A DNA stretch of 64,000 nucleotides from Mucilaginibacter sp. OK283 (GCF_900110415.1 NZ_FODR01000002.1:248001-312000); one strand, 5' to 3'; shown: positions 38,096 through 47,243, counted from the stretch's first letter. Notes: generated by a model not told the origin, from the sequence alone. Numbers and translations: made by a program.

Positions 38096-39289
38096 ATGGC
38101 ATTCAAAAAATTAATAAATTCTAAAACCATACTATCGTTTTTTGCGGCGTTTATGCTTTTTGGCACAAACCTGCTGATGGCGCAAACTCCGGCTGTCGCA
38201 GCCGGTACGGGCGAAGATGCCAACCAGGTTGACTGGACGGGCGTTGCCTATTATGTGCTGATATTTTTTCTGATATGCCTTGGTGTAGCTGTAATAGGTA
38301 AAATTTTAAAGATTTACGACCTTACCCTTAAAATTCAAGGTAAAAAAGGTTTAAAGTGGAACAATGTAATGGGCGCTATTTGCCTTATATTCCTGATAGC
38401 AGGTTTATATGGCGCTTATTGGTCGTTTACTGTTCAAGGCAGCATGACATTGCCCGAGGCCGCTTCAATACACGGTGTGAAGATTGATGAGATGTTCACG
38501 GTTACTACTATTTTAACCATGATCGTTTTCTTTATCACCCAGATATTGCTGTTTGGCTTCCTGTTTCAATACCGTCATTCAGACAAACGCCGTGCACACT
38601 TTTTGCCCCACAACAATACTATTGAAAAGGTGTGGACAATTATACCTGCTATAGTACTTACTATCCTGGTGGTGTTTGGTTTCTTTACCTGGCAAAAAAT
38701 TATGGACGATACCGATGCCGTAGGCGAAGTAAAATCTATAAACATTGATATCACCGGCCATCAATTTGCATGGGAACTACGTTACCCAGGTAAGGACGGT
38801 AAGCTGGGACCAAAAAGTTTTAAGCTGACAACCGCGGCAAATAAACTGGGTGTCGATTTCACCAAGAAAAGCAGCTTCGACGATTTATCTGCCGATACTA
38901 TGTATCTGCCGGTAAACAGGTCGATCAAATTGAATATACAGGCACAGGATGTAATCCATAGTGTTTATATGCCACACTTCAGGGTGCAGTTGAACGCGGT
39001 ACCGGGATTGCCAACCTACTTTAAGTTTACGCCGACCATTACTACTGCAGATATGCGTCACAGACTTGATGACCCTAAGTTTGAATATATTGTATACTGT
39101 AATAAAATTTGTGGTGGTGGTCACTACAACATGCAAAAGGTTGTACGTGTAGTTTCTGAAGCCGAGTACCTGGAATGGTTGTCGCACCAAAAACCTTATT
39201 TGACTGATGGGTTGAAAAAGGAGTTGCATTTCGCTGATGCGGAACCGCAAAAAGCAGTGTCACAAAACAGGTTAGCGTTAAATAATTAA
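38096..39289 (+). CDS. coxB: Cytochrome c oxidase subunit II
   Basis: A 397-aa subunit with the CuA centre. After an N-terminal signal/TM and two further TM helices (about 45-65, 95-115, 140-165), the cupredoxin domain carries the CuA set: the first His in MPHFRVQLNAVPG, then C-x3-C-x3-H-x2-M as CNKICGGGHYNM. It is longer than the mitochondrial type because of the N-terminal membrane extension. It directly follows actF, consistent with an ACIII-oxidase supercomplex. Confidence 0.95.
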   Translation: MAFKKLINSKTILSFFAAFMLFGTNLLMAQTPAVAAGTGEDANQVDWTGVAYYVLIFFLICLGVAVIGKILKIYDLTLKIQGKKGLKWNNVMGAICLIFLIAGLYGAYWSFTVQGSMTLPEAASIHGVKIDEMFTVTTILTMIVFFITQILLFGFLFQYRHSDKRRAHFLPHNNTIEKVWTIIPAIVLTILVVFGFFTWQKIMDDTDAVGEVKSINIDITGHQFAWELRYPGKDGKLGPKSFKLTTAANKLGVDFTKKSSFDDLSADTMYLPVNRSIKLNIQAQDVIHSVYMPHFRVQLNAVPGLPTYFKFTPTITTADMRHRLDDPKFEYIVYCNKICGGGHYNMQKVVRVVSEAEYLEWLSHQKPYLTDGLKKELHFADAEPQKAVSQNRLALNN

Positions 39290-39309
39290 TATAAGATAAA
39301 AGAGCGATT

Positions 39310-41211
39310 ATGTCAACAGTAGCAGTTCACGATCACGTAGTAGCACACCACGACGAGCACGGTCACGAACATCACCATAACGAAACTTTCGTGTCTAAAT
39401 ACATATTTAGCATGGATCACAAAATGATCGCCAAGCAATTCCTTATTACAGGTATTACTATGGCGGTTATCGCAATGATTTTATCCATCCTTTTCAGGAT
39501 CCAACTGGCTTATCCAGATAAAACATTCCCTTTATTAACTACATTACTGGGCCACTTTGCCCCTAACGGCCGTATCAGTACGGAGTTTTACCTGTCGCTG
39601 GTTACCATTCACGGTACCATCATGGTATTCTTTGTATTAACTGCCGGCTTAAGCGGTACTTTTGCCAACTTATTGATCCCCTTGCAGATTGGTGCACGTG
39701 ATATGGCTTCGCCATTCATGAACATGCTATCGTATTGGTTCTTCTTTATGGCCAGTGTGATTATGTTATCGTCATTTTTTGTTCAAAGCGGCCCTGCAAG
39801 CGGTGGCTGGACAATTTACCCGCCGTTATCTGCTTTGCCTAAAGCTATGCCAGGCTCAGGTGAAGGTATGACACTATGGTTAATTAGTATGGTTTTGTTT
39901 GTTGCATCATCATTAATGGGTGGTATCAACTACGTAAGTACTGTATTAAACATGCGTACAAAAGGTATGGACCTTTGGAAAATGCCTTTGACTATCTGGG
40001 CTTTATTCCTTACCGCTATTTTAGGTATCCTTGCATTCCCTGTACTTGTTGCAGGTGTGGTGCTGCTGATATTTGACCGTAGCTTTGGTACCAGCTTTTA
40101 TTTATCTGACATTGTATTGAATGGTGTGCAACAACCTTATGAAGGTGGTAGCCCAATCCTTTTCCAGCATTTATTCTGGTTCCTGGGTCACCCTGAAGTA
40201 TATATCGTTATTATGCCTGCAATGGGTATCTCATCTGAGGTTATGTCGGTAAACTCACGTAAGCCAATTTTTGGTTACCACGCGATGGTTTACTCGCTGA
40301 TAGGTATCACTGTGTTGTCGTTCATTGTATGGGGTCACCACATGTTTGTAACCGGGATGAACCCATTCCTTGGTGGTGTGTTCATGATCACTACATTGAT
40401 TATCGCGGTGCCATCTGCAGTAAAAACCTTTAACTGGCTGGCTACACTATGGCGCGGTAACATCAGGTTTACGCCTGCCATGTTGTTCGCTATCGGGATG
40501 GTATCATTCTTTATCTCTGGTGGTTTAACCGGTATCTTCCTGGGTAACGCTGCCCTGGATATCAATCTGCACGATACCTACTTTGTTGTAGCCCACTTCC
40601 ACCTGGTAATGGGTTCGGCAGCTATATTCGGTATGCTGGCCGGTGTTTATCACTGGTTCCCTAAAATGTTTGGTAAACTGATGGACGAAAAGTTAGGTTA
40701 CCTGCACTTCTGGTTAACATTTATTGGCGCTTACCTGGTATTCTTCCCGATGCACTTTATGGGTCTGGATGGCGTACCTCGTCGTTACTATGCGTTCACC
40801 GAGTTTGCCTCGATGCAAAAATGGTTAACAATAAACACGTTTATTACATGGGCGGCTATCATGGCAGCTTTGGCGCAGGTGGCTTTCATATATAACTTTA
40901 TCGTATCGATATTTGCAGGTAAAAAAACTACGCAAAACCCATGGCAGTCAAACACCCTGGAGTGGACAGCGCCAGTGGAGCATATTCATGGCAACTGGCC
41001 TGGCGAAATCCCTACTGTTTACCGTTGGCCATATGATTACAGCAAACCGGGCGCTGAAGAAGACTTTATACCTCAAACAGTACCTTTCTCGCAAACCATG
41101 AGTTCGAACTTGCCCCATGATTTTGAAGATAACCCTGCCGGTATGGACGAGTTGAATAAGTTTAACGACAAGCTGAAAGCAAACGACAGCGAAACACCAA
41201 AAGAATCTTAA
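39310..41211 (+). CDS. coxA: Cytochrome c oxidase subunit I
   Basis: A 633-aa heme-copper oxidase core with about 12-14 TM helices. The CuB/crosslink motif is FLGHPEVY, the next CuB ligands are WGHHMFV, and the heme His pair lies in HDTYFVVAHFHLVMG. The N-terminus is His-rich (HDHVVAHHDEHGHEHHH), a possible metal-binding tag seen in some relatives. It lies 20 bases after coxB. The subunit is likely of the aa3/caa3 (A-family) type. Confidence 0.97.
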   Translation: MSTVAVHDHVVAHHDEHGHEHHHNETFVSKYIFSMDHKMIAKQFLITGITMAVIAMILSILFRIQLAYPDKTFPLLTTLLGHFAPNGRISTEFYLSLVTIHGTIMVFFVLTAGLSGTFANLLIPLQIGARDMASPFMNMLSYWFFFMASVIMLSSFFVQSGPASGGWTIYPPLSALPKAMPGSGEGMTLWLISMVLFVASSLMGGINYVSTVLNMRTKGMDLWKMPLTIWALFLTAILGILAFPVLVAGVVLLIFDRSFGTSFYLSDIVLNGVQQPYEGGSPILFQHLFWFLGHPEVYIVIMPAMGISSEVMSVNSRKPIFGYHAMVYSLIGITVLSFIVWGHHMFVTGMNPFLGGVFMITTLIIAVPSAVKTFNWLATLWRGNIRFTPAMLFAIGMVSFFISGGLTGIFLGNAALDINLHDTYFVVAHFHLVMGSAAIFGMLAGVYHWFPKMFGKLMDEKLGYLHFWLTFIGAYLVFFPMHFMGLDGVPRRYYAFTEFASMQKWLTINTFITWAAIMAALAQVAFIYNFIVSIFAGKKTTQNPWQSNTLEWTAPVEHIHGNWPGEIPTVYRWPYDYSKPGAEEDFIPQTVPFSQTMSSNLPHDFEDNPAGMDELNKFNDKLKANDSETPKES

Positions 41212-41511
41212 TACTGATCTGATCTTTTAGGGTACCGTACTGAATTTGAGGATTTGAAAATTTGAGAATTTGAAAATATTGCATCTTCAAATTCTCAAAT
41301 TTTCAAATATACAGGGGATGTATTGAATTTGGGAGTTTGAAAATATTGTTTTCTCAAATTTTAAAATAATGCGTGTACAGTATTAATACCTATCTGGTTT
41401 TTAGGGCGCCGTACTGAATTTGAAGATTTGGAAAATATAGCATCTTCAAATTTTCAAATCGTCAAATTTTCAAATAGAAAGGTTCCCCTAAATTTTTAGA
41501 AGATATTTTAA
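41212..41511 (+). repeat. Tandem AT-rich hairpins (GAATTTGAGGATTTG family) in the cox operon
   Basis: The gap between coxA and ctaA holds reiterated (A)ATTTGA(A/G) units. ATTTGAAAATTTGAGAATTT... at 41252-41277 pairs with 41283-41308 over 26 bp with one mismatch and a 5-base loop. A related block at 41334-41365 and a third hairpin at about 41416-41476 follow. The lead-in TTTTAGGG(T/C)(A/G)CCGTACTGAATTTGA occurs at both 41225 and 41398, so part of the element is duplicated. Confidence 0.7.
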
Positions 41512-42573
41512 ATGAACACAGCCGTACCCAACAAACGTTTTCAAAAAACAGGCCTCATAACAATCGTTCTACTTTTTGTTTTGATACTTGCGGGCGGTGT
41601 TGTACGTAGTTCAGGATCGGGAATGGGATGCCCCGATTGGCCTAAATGCTTTGGCCGTTATATACCGCCAACAAGCAGCGCCGATTTGCCCAAAGATTAC
41701 AAGCAAACCTATGTTGAAAAGCGGCTGGCCAAAAATCAGCGTTTTGCCAAAACATTGGATGTATTTGGTTATAGTGAGTTGGCCCGCAGGATTCGTGAAG
41801 ACAGGTCAATCCTGGTTCCCGAAGAGTTTAATGCCGGCAAAACCTGGACAGAATATGTAAACCGTTTAATCGGTGCGATATCGGGGATATTTTTGTTGCT
41901 ATCGGCCGTTTATTCGTTTGGCTATTGGAAAATCGATAAGAAGATTACCATATTAAGCATATTTAATTTGATCCTGGTAGTTTTCCAGGCCTGGCTTGGG
42001 TCTATCGTTGTATCAACCAACCTGGTGGCCTGGATAGTTACGGTACATATGTTATTGGCCCTGGCCATACTTGCCATATGCATTTACACTTACCATTTGG
42101 CCCGGGTTTATGGCAATGGTAAATTAAATACAAGCCCGGTTATATACATTGTAACATTGGCTGCATTGGTGCTAAGCGTATTGCAAATAACATTTGGCAC
42201 CGAGGTACGGGAGAAGATAGATGCGGTTGCGGCTCATTTTCAGGGTGGTTACCGCAGTAACTGGATAAAGGGCGCTGGCGAAATTTTCACGCATCACCGC
42301 GATATGTCTATTTTGATATTTGTGATAAATGTGGTGCTTTATGCGTTGATCCGTAAAAAGTTTAACCGGCATTCAATTCATCAGCAGTTAATGAGCTTTA
42401 ATTTTTTAATGATCATGCTGCAGATTGTTACCGGCATCCTGCTTTCGTATTCGGCTTTGCCGCCGGTAGCCCAGGCAGCACATATTTTATTGGCAAGTTT
42501 AATATTTGGGGCGCAGTTTTATTTGCTGTTGAATTTACATCAATCGGTTAACGTAAGGGGGGTAAGCAAATGA
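41512..42573 (+). CDS. ctaA: Heme A synthase (COX15/CtaA)
   Basis: A 353-aa membrane enzyme that oxidises heme O to heme A. The N-terminal loop has the COX15 signature VRSSGSGMGCPDWPKC, and conserved His are in VNRLIGAISG, TVHMLLAL and FTHHRDMS. About eight TM helices. Its last four bases overlap ctaB (ATGA). Confidence 0.93.
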   Translation: MNTAVPNKRFQKTGLITIVLLFVLILAGGVVRSSGSGMGCPDWPKCFGRYIPPTSSADLPKDYKQTYVEKRLAKNQRFAKTLDVFGYSELARRIREDRSILVPEEFNAGKTWTEYVNRLIGAISGIFLLLSAVYSFGYWKIDKKITILSIFNLILVVFQAWLGSIVVSTNLVAWIVTVHMLLALAILAICIYTYHLARVYGNGKLNTSPVIYIVTLAALVLSVLQITFGTEVREKIDAVAAHFQGGYRSNWIKGAGEIFTHHRDMSILIFVINVVLYALIRKKFNRHSIHQQLMSFNFLMIMLQIVTGILLSYSALPPVAQAAHILLASLIFGAQFYLLLNLHQSVNVRGVSK

Positions 42574-43451
42574 AATGGAGTGATTATTCAAAATTTATAA
42601 AATTGAGGCTCACCTTTATGGTTACCCTTTCTGCCTCGATATCTTTTTTGATAGGCAGTATGGCTAATAACCATGCACATTGGGTAAGTGGCATTAACTG
42701 GTTAAACTGGGTAAAACTGATTGTGGGTGGTTTTTTGGTTACATCAGCAGCCAATGGCTTTAACGAGATGATTGAAAAAGACCTGGATAAGCTAATGAAA
42801 CGTACTATGGACCGGCCATTACCATCAGGTAAAATGACTAACGGACAGGCGCTTGTTTTGAGCCTGGGTATGGGTATGGCCGGTACCTATTTATTAGGCA
42901 GCCTTAACCTGCTTACAGGCTTGCTATCGGTGTTTTCGATACTGTTATATGCTTTTGCTTACACACCACTAAAACGTAAATCGCCGATAGCGGTATTTGT
43001 TGGGGCCATTCCCGGCGCGTTGCCCGCGCTTATTGGATATGTAGCCGCGCAACAACACGGGCGCATTGACGAAATAGCGCTAATATTATTTGCCATTCAG
43101 TTTGTGTGGCAGTTTCCGCACTTTTGGGCTATTGCCTGGGTGTTGGATGATGATTATAAATTGGCCGGTTTCAGGCTGTTGCCTACAGGCAGCCGCAATT
43201 TAGGAAGTGCGGTAATTACCTTTATATTTACACTGATATTGGTACCGGTAAGTTTATTGCCAACCATTTACCACTACGGCGGTTACTATGTTGGCGCGGT
43301 ATCATTAGTATGCAGTATTGTTTTTTTATACCAGGCTTATAACCTGTTGCGTACACAGCAAATTGAAGCGGCCCGTAAATTAATGTTTGGGTCGTTTATG
43401 TATTTGCCCATAGTGCAATTAATGTTTTTATTTGATTTTATAGGAAAGTGA
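42570..43451 (+). CDS. ctaB: Protoheme IX farnesyltransferase (heme O synthase)
   Basis: A 293-aa UbiA-superfamily prenyltransferase that adds farnesyl to heme B. The first Asp-rich motif is in ANGFNEMIEKDLDKLMKRT, and the second region is WAIAWVLDDDYKLAGFRLLP. About nine TM helices. It overlaps ctaA by four bases, so the two heme-modifying steps are translationally coupled. Confidence 0.95.
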   Translation: MKWSDYSKFIKLRLTFMVTLSASISFLIGSMANNHAHWVSGINWLNWVKLIVGGFLVTSAANGFNEMIEKDLDKLMKRTMDRPLPSGKMTNGQALVLSLGMGMAGTYLLGSLNLLTGLLSVFSILLYAFAYTPLKRKSPIAVFVGAIPGALPALIGYVAAQQHGRIDEIALILFAIQFVWQFPHFWAIAWVLDDDYKLAGFRLLPTGSRNLGSAVITFIFTLILVPVSLLPTIYHYGGYYVGAVSLVCSIVFLYQAYNLLRTQQIEAARKLMFGSFMYLPIVQLMFLFDFIGK

Positions 43452-43455
43452 AAGT

Positions 43456-44040
43456 ATGATGGCTTCGATTCAAAAAAATCCCGACAGGCTTGATCTGGAA
43501 CCCAAGAAATTCAATATGTGGATTTTTATATTCACATCGTGTATGTTTTTTGCGGCCTTAACCAGCGGGTTTATTGTTTATAGCGGCGGCAAGGGGCATG
43601 GGCTCAATGTAATTATGCCGGCCGCGTTTCTTTATAGTACTGTAATTATAGTACTAAGCAGCGGTACCTTGTTTTTAGCATCAAAGGCCGCAAAAAACCT
43701 GCAAATTGCAAAGCAGCGTACCTATTTATGGCTTACACTGGCATTGGGTATTGCCTTTTTTGCCATGCAAATTTACGCCATGTATATACTTACCTACAAA
43801 ATGCAGGTTTACTTTGTAAACGATAATGCATCACGTTCGTTTGTTTATGTGTTTGCGGGCGCGCACCTGGCTCACATATTTGCAGCAATATTATTGTTAT
43901 TGAGCACACTTACAGGGGCATATAAGAACATTCCGCAGGTACGTAACCTGTATAAAATGCAAATGACTTCTATTTTTTGGCATTTTCTCGGAATTATATG
44001 GATTTATCTGTATGTTTTTTTACTTTTGAACCAAAATTAA
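43456..44040 (+). CDS. Heme-copper oxidase subunit III (first copy)
   Basis: A 194-aa subunit-III-like protein with about five TM helices, ending in the typical FWHFLGIIWIYLYVFLLL. It is 4 bases after ctaB. Shorter than the second copy downstream. Having two tandem subunit-III genes is common in this cluster type; the division of roles between them is not established. Confidence 0.85.
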   Translation: MMASIQKNPDRLDLEPKKFNMWIFIFTSCMFFAALTSGFIVYSGGKGHGLNVIMPAAFLYSTVIIVLSSGTLFLASKAAKNLQIAKQRTYLWLTLALGIAFFAMQIYAMYILTYKMQVYFVNDNASRSFVYVFAGAHLAHIFAAILLLLSTLTGAYKNIPQVRNLYKMQMTSIFWHFLGIIWIYLYVFLLLNQN

Positions 44041-44061
44041 CACACCATTATTTAAGTACAA

Positions 44062-44784
44062 ATGAGTACAACAGTATCACAAATTGATGAAGTAAAAACA
44101 ACTCCGTGGTCTGGAGGGAGGTCTCCCTTCAATGTTGAGTACGGAAAAATTATGATGTGGTTTTTTCTCCTTTCGGATGCATTTACCTTTTCGTCATTAC
44201 TAATTTCTTACGGCTCGCTGCGTTTTAGCGCAAGTGTTTGGCCGGCTGCAGATAAAGTTTTCCAATCGGTTCCAGGTCTTATCGATCACGGTGCTCCGTT
44301 GGTTTTCGTGGGTATCATGACTTTTATATTGATCGTTAGCTCTGTAACGATGGTATTGGCAGTTGAGGCAGGTCATCGTAACGCTAAAAAAGAAGTTGTA
44401 GGGTGGATGATTTTAACTATTGTTTTTGGTTTCATGTTCCTGGGTTGTCAGGCATTAGAGTGGGCTCACTTACATCACGAAGGTTTTTGGTGGGGTAGCA
44501 CTCCGGGCAAAGAAGCTTTAAGTGAATTTTTTAATGCAGGAGGTACCGAAGCTGCAAGGCATATGACCGCGCAGGAATTTGCCAACCTGTTTTTCACCAT
44601 CACCGGTTTCCACGGTTTCCACGTATTTACGGGTGTTATCATCAATATCATTATCACTGTTAACGTGTTGTTAGGCACCTACGAAAAAAGAGGTAGCTAC
44701 TTAATGATTGAGAAGGTTGGCCTTTACTGGCACTTTGTAGACCTTGTTTGGGTATTTGTGTTTACCTTCTTTTACTTAGTTTAA
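44062..44784 (+). CDS. coxC: Heme-copper oxidase subunit III (second copy)
   Basis: A 240-aa subunit III with about seven TM helices. Conserved segments are FLLSDAFTFSSLL near the N-terminus, 'LFFTITGFHGFHVFTGVIINI' in the middle and 'LYWHFVDLVWVFVFTFFYLV' at the end. It is 21 bases after the first subunit-III gene and 13 before the subunit IV gene. Confidence 0.92.
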   Translation: MSTTVSQIDEVKTTPWSGGRSPFNVEYGKIMMWFFLLSDAFTFSSLLISYGSLRFSASVWPAADKVFQSVPGLIDHGAPLVFVGIMTFILIVSSVTMVLAVEAGHRNAKKEVVGWMILTIVFGFMFLGCQALEWAHLHHEGFWWGSTPGKEALSEFFNAGGTEAARHMTAQEFANLFFTITGFHGFHVFTGVIINIIITVNVLLGTYEKRGSYLMIEKVGLYWHFVDLVWVFVFTFFYLV

Positions 44785-44797
44785 AAATATTACATAT

Positions 44798-45142
44798 ATG
44801 TCAACAGAATCACACGAAGTTCACCACGAAGGTGGCGATCATCAATCAATGACCAAGGGAAGGATACTAAAAGTAGCTGGTATCTTGTCGATTATTACAG
44901 CGATTGAATTCATTATTGCATTGTATATGGTGCCAAAAGGTATTCTTCCAATACACTTTGCTAATCCTGTATACATCGTATTAACGCTGTTTAAAGCATT
45001 TTACATCGTAGCTTACTTTATGCACTTAAAGTTCGAGAAGCTTGGTTTGGCTTTGGCAATTATTGTCCCAATTTTATTTATAATCGGTTTAATCCTGGTA
45101 CTTACTAACGAAAGCCACCACTGGATCGATCTTCGGGGGTAA
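44798..45142 (+). CDS. Cytochrome c oxidase subunit IV (caa3/CyoD-like)
   Basis: A 114-aa protein with three TM helices after a His-rich cytosolic tail (ESHEVHHEGGDHQ), matching the prokaryotic COX4/CyoD family. The pattern 'LTLFKAFYIVAYFMHLKFE' is the family hallmark. Its stop codon overlaps the SCO start codon by one base. Confidence 0.9.
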   Translation: MSTESHEVHHEGGDHQSMTKGRILKVAGILSIITAIEFIIALYMVPKGILPIHFANPVYIVLTLFKAFYIVAYFMHLKFEKLGLALAIIVPILFIIGLILVLTNESHHWIDLRG

Positions 45143-45840
45143 TGAAAGCTGCCATCTGGAAAAAAATTACAGTCCTGGTGCTCATATTAGCAGTACCAGG
45201 ATTTTTGTATTATTTACTAACCGCTAAAGGCAAAAACAGGTATAAACCGCTTGCTCATTTTGGCCCTAAAGAGGTTGCCAAAACCACCCACAGGTTTCAC
45301 GGTAAGGATATTCCTGATACCAATTACTACCAGCTGCCGTCATTTAAACTTACCGATCAGGATGGTAAACCTTTTACAGAAGCTAATCTTAAGGGAAAGA
45401 TTTTTGTAGCAAGTTTTTTTTATACCCATTGCCCCACCGTTTGCAGTACAATCAATAATAACTTAAGTTACCTGGTAGGTACCTACTGGAAAAACAAAAT
45501 GGTGTATTTTACATCCATCACGGTTGACCCCGACCGGGATACACCTGATGTTTTAAAAAAATACCTGCAAAGCTTTAAGCCCGAATCAAACCGCTGGGTG
45601 TTTTTAACCGGCGATACCACATCGGTATATAACCTGGCCCGCAAAGGCTTTTTGGTTGATGCGGTACAAACAGGCAAAGACGATTTTATATACAGCGATA
45701 AGCTGATACTGATTGACCAGGATAAGCACATCCGCGGTTATTACTCGGGCGCTAATACCAATGATGTAAACCGCCTTAACGACGAGATAAAAGTGCTGAT
45801 AGCCGAAGAACTGCGAAAAGTTGATAAAGCCTTATATTAA
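45142..45840 (+). CDS. SCO1/SenC family protein
   Basis: A 232-aa membrane-anchored thioredoxin-fold protein. SCO proteins deliver copper to the CuA site of subunit II. The N-terminal TM (about 6-27) is followed by CPTVC (Cys97, Cys101), the copper-binding or redox pair. In the usual position of the third ligand His (FIHSD/EKLxLID in relatives, by eye) this protein has Tyr184 in FIYSDKLILID. Copper binding may therefore differ. It is coupled to the subunit IV gene by a TAATG overlap. Confidence 0.88.
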   Translation: MKAAIWKKITVLVLILAVPGFLYYLLTAKGKNRYKPLAHFGPKEVAKTTHRFHGKDIPDTNYYQLPSFKLTDQDGKPFTEANLKGKIFVASFFYTHCPTVCSTINNNLSYLVGTYWKNKMVYFTSITVDPDRDTPDVLKKYLQSFKPESNRWVFLTGDTTSVYNLARKGFLVDAVQTGKDDFIYSDKLILIDQDKHIRGYYSGANTNDVNRLNDEIKVLIAEELRKVDKALY

Positions 45841-45845
45841 CAAAT

Positions 45846-46421
45846 ATGACCGATAAATTTATACTCCGTTTTGTTGCAGCCGTTACCATATTTGTAATAG
45901 CGGTTGTTGTAGTATTAAACAGGCACCTAATTCCGGGCCCCGCGGTTGCGCCGGCATTTACGCCATACCTGCCTATGCTTAACGCGGTGCTAAATGGCGC
46001 CTGTACGGTGCTTTTATTGCTATCCTTATACTTTATTAAGCAGGGCAATATCACGGTGCATAAGCGGCTTAATATCCTTACGTTTTGTTTGTCATCAACA
46101 TTCCTGGTATCCTATATCCTGTTTCATTACCTTATGCGCCATGATACCTTGTATGGCGATGCCAATTTCGACGGCATCCTGTCCGATTCGGAACGAGCGC
46201 AGGCTGGTGGAATGCGTACTTTGTACCTTTCTATTTTAACGCCACACATCATACTGGCGGCAGGTGTATTGCCGCTAATATTATTAAGCTTTTACCGCGG
46301 CCTGCAAATGCAGGTTGAAAAACACCGTAAACTGGTACGCTGGACGTTCCCGATATGGCTGTTTGTAACCATTACCGGGGTAATTGTTTATTTGATGATA
46401 AAGCCTTATTATAATTTTTAA
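45846..46421 (+). CDS. DUF420 family membrane protein (CtaM-like)
   Basis: A 191-aa protein with five or so TM helices that matches DUF420. In Gram-positives the related CtaM is needed for heme A oxidase assembly (family knowledge); here a similar role is inferred from its place 5 bases after SCO at the end of the oxidase operon. His residues in ILFHYLMRHD and ILTPHIILA could bind heme or metal. Confidence 0.85.
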   Translation: MTDKFILRFVAAVTIFVIAVVVVLNRHLIPGPAVAPAFTPYLPMLNAVLNGACTVLLLLSLYFIKQGNITVHKRLNILTFCLSSTFLVSYILFHYLMRHDTLYGDANFDGILSDSERAQAGGMRTLYLSILTPHIILAAGVLPLILLSFYRGLQMQVEKHRKLVRWTFPIWLFVTITGVIVYLMIKPYYNF

Positions 46422-46451
46422 CAGGTAGGTATATAGCCCGGCATGCTTATT

Positions 46452-46537
46452 GGGGCGATGCCTTTGGCCCGGGCTGTGCATTCATACGCCCGCAGGCGTT
46501 GCGCTCGCGGCCGGTATCCATTTCCATCCCTATCGCG
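46452..46537 (+). repeat. GC-rich interspersed repeat, copy 1
   Basis: GGGGCGATGCCTTTGGCCCG... through GGCCGGTATCC... to CCCTATCGCG. It shares its frame (GGCGxTGCC, CATAC, GGCCGGTATCC, xxCxATCxCG) with the minus-strand segment at 49706-49781, so the two are members of one dispersed family. Confidence 0.6.
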
Positions 46538-46541
46538 TTTG

Positions 46542-46626
46542 TCTGAACGGGAATGGAATCAACTTAATTACACGAATTTTAAAAATTCTGGAAATTCTTT
46601 AATTCTATGAGTAATTCCGGTTCAGA
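46542..46626. repeat. TCTGAAC...GTTCAGA inverted repeat, copy 1
   Basis: TCTGAACGGGAAT at 46543-46555 is matched by ATTCCGGTTCAGA at 46614-46626 with one mismatch. The interior is rich in AATTTT/AATTCT blocks. The same end sequence forms the perfect 23-bp palindrome at 63474-63558. Confidence 0.6.
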
Positions 46627-46865
46627 ATATATCTTTATGCTCACCAGCAGTCTTACGCTCTTTAGCAGGTATCCCAATGTAATTAAAGTCGATTTAATAT
46701 CGGACACAGAATGTCCAATATCGGATAATGAAGTAAACACTTCGGCGTTGCGCATTCGAAATTCAGTTTTCGATATTATTTGGCCTCCTGTTTTTCTTAA
46801 TTCAACAATTCAGGCTGGTATTCGCATCAATCCCCCGCTGCATCTGTTCGAATAGAAAGATTTAT

Positions 46866-46909
46866 TTATTTTTTGTTCAGGTGCGTTGCTCTTATCGAAC
46901 AAAAAATAA
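46866..46909. repeat. 13-bp perfect inverted repeat TTATTTTTTGTTC/GAACAAAAAATAA
   Basis: Arms at 46866-46878 and 46897-46909 with an 18-base GC-richer loop. In minus sense it ends in a T-run and could act as a terminator; no gene reads into it. Confidence 0.7.
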
Positions 46910-46975
46910 ACGTCGAAACCTTATGCTTACTGCTTTTAGCATGCTCCCTATATAAACAGGCAAGTGTGCCACCCC

Positions 46976-47035
46976 GTACCAGGGTGTTTCAGGGTGTACC
47001 AGGGTGTTTCAGGGCGTACCAGGGTGTTTCACACT
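46976..47035 (+). repeat. Tandem array of three 20-bp units
   Basis: GTACCAGGGTGTTTCAGGGT is repeated three times, the third unit ending ACACT. Each unit is itself two related 10-mers (AGGGTGTTTC and AGGGTGTACC). A 20-bp period does not keep reading frame, so it is non-coding. Confidence 0.85.
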
Positions 47036-47243
47036 GTCTCATTCCTGCCGGTACACACACTTTGTTGGTTATGCATAGTACCGAAAATTTGTAAAAACAA
47101 CCTGTATTCAATTCATAGCCATTTGATGTAACTACTTGATAAGTTTGGTTATTAATCCCGGAGCCGACGGAGTTTTAAAATTAGAAAGTCGTAAGCAATT
47201 TTTTAGGCGTAATAGCCAATACCATTTATCCCAATTTATTACT

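Noticed and set aside
46976..47035. CRISPR-like array
   Set aside because: There are only three contiguous 20-bp units, no unique spacers and no cas genes.
46607..47094. Two plus-strand ORFs in the repeat-rich interval
   Set aside because: They are built from palindrome and tandem-repeat sequence whose period is not a multiple of three, and show no domain resemblance.
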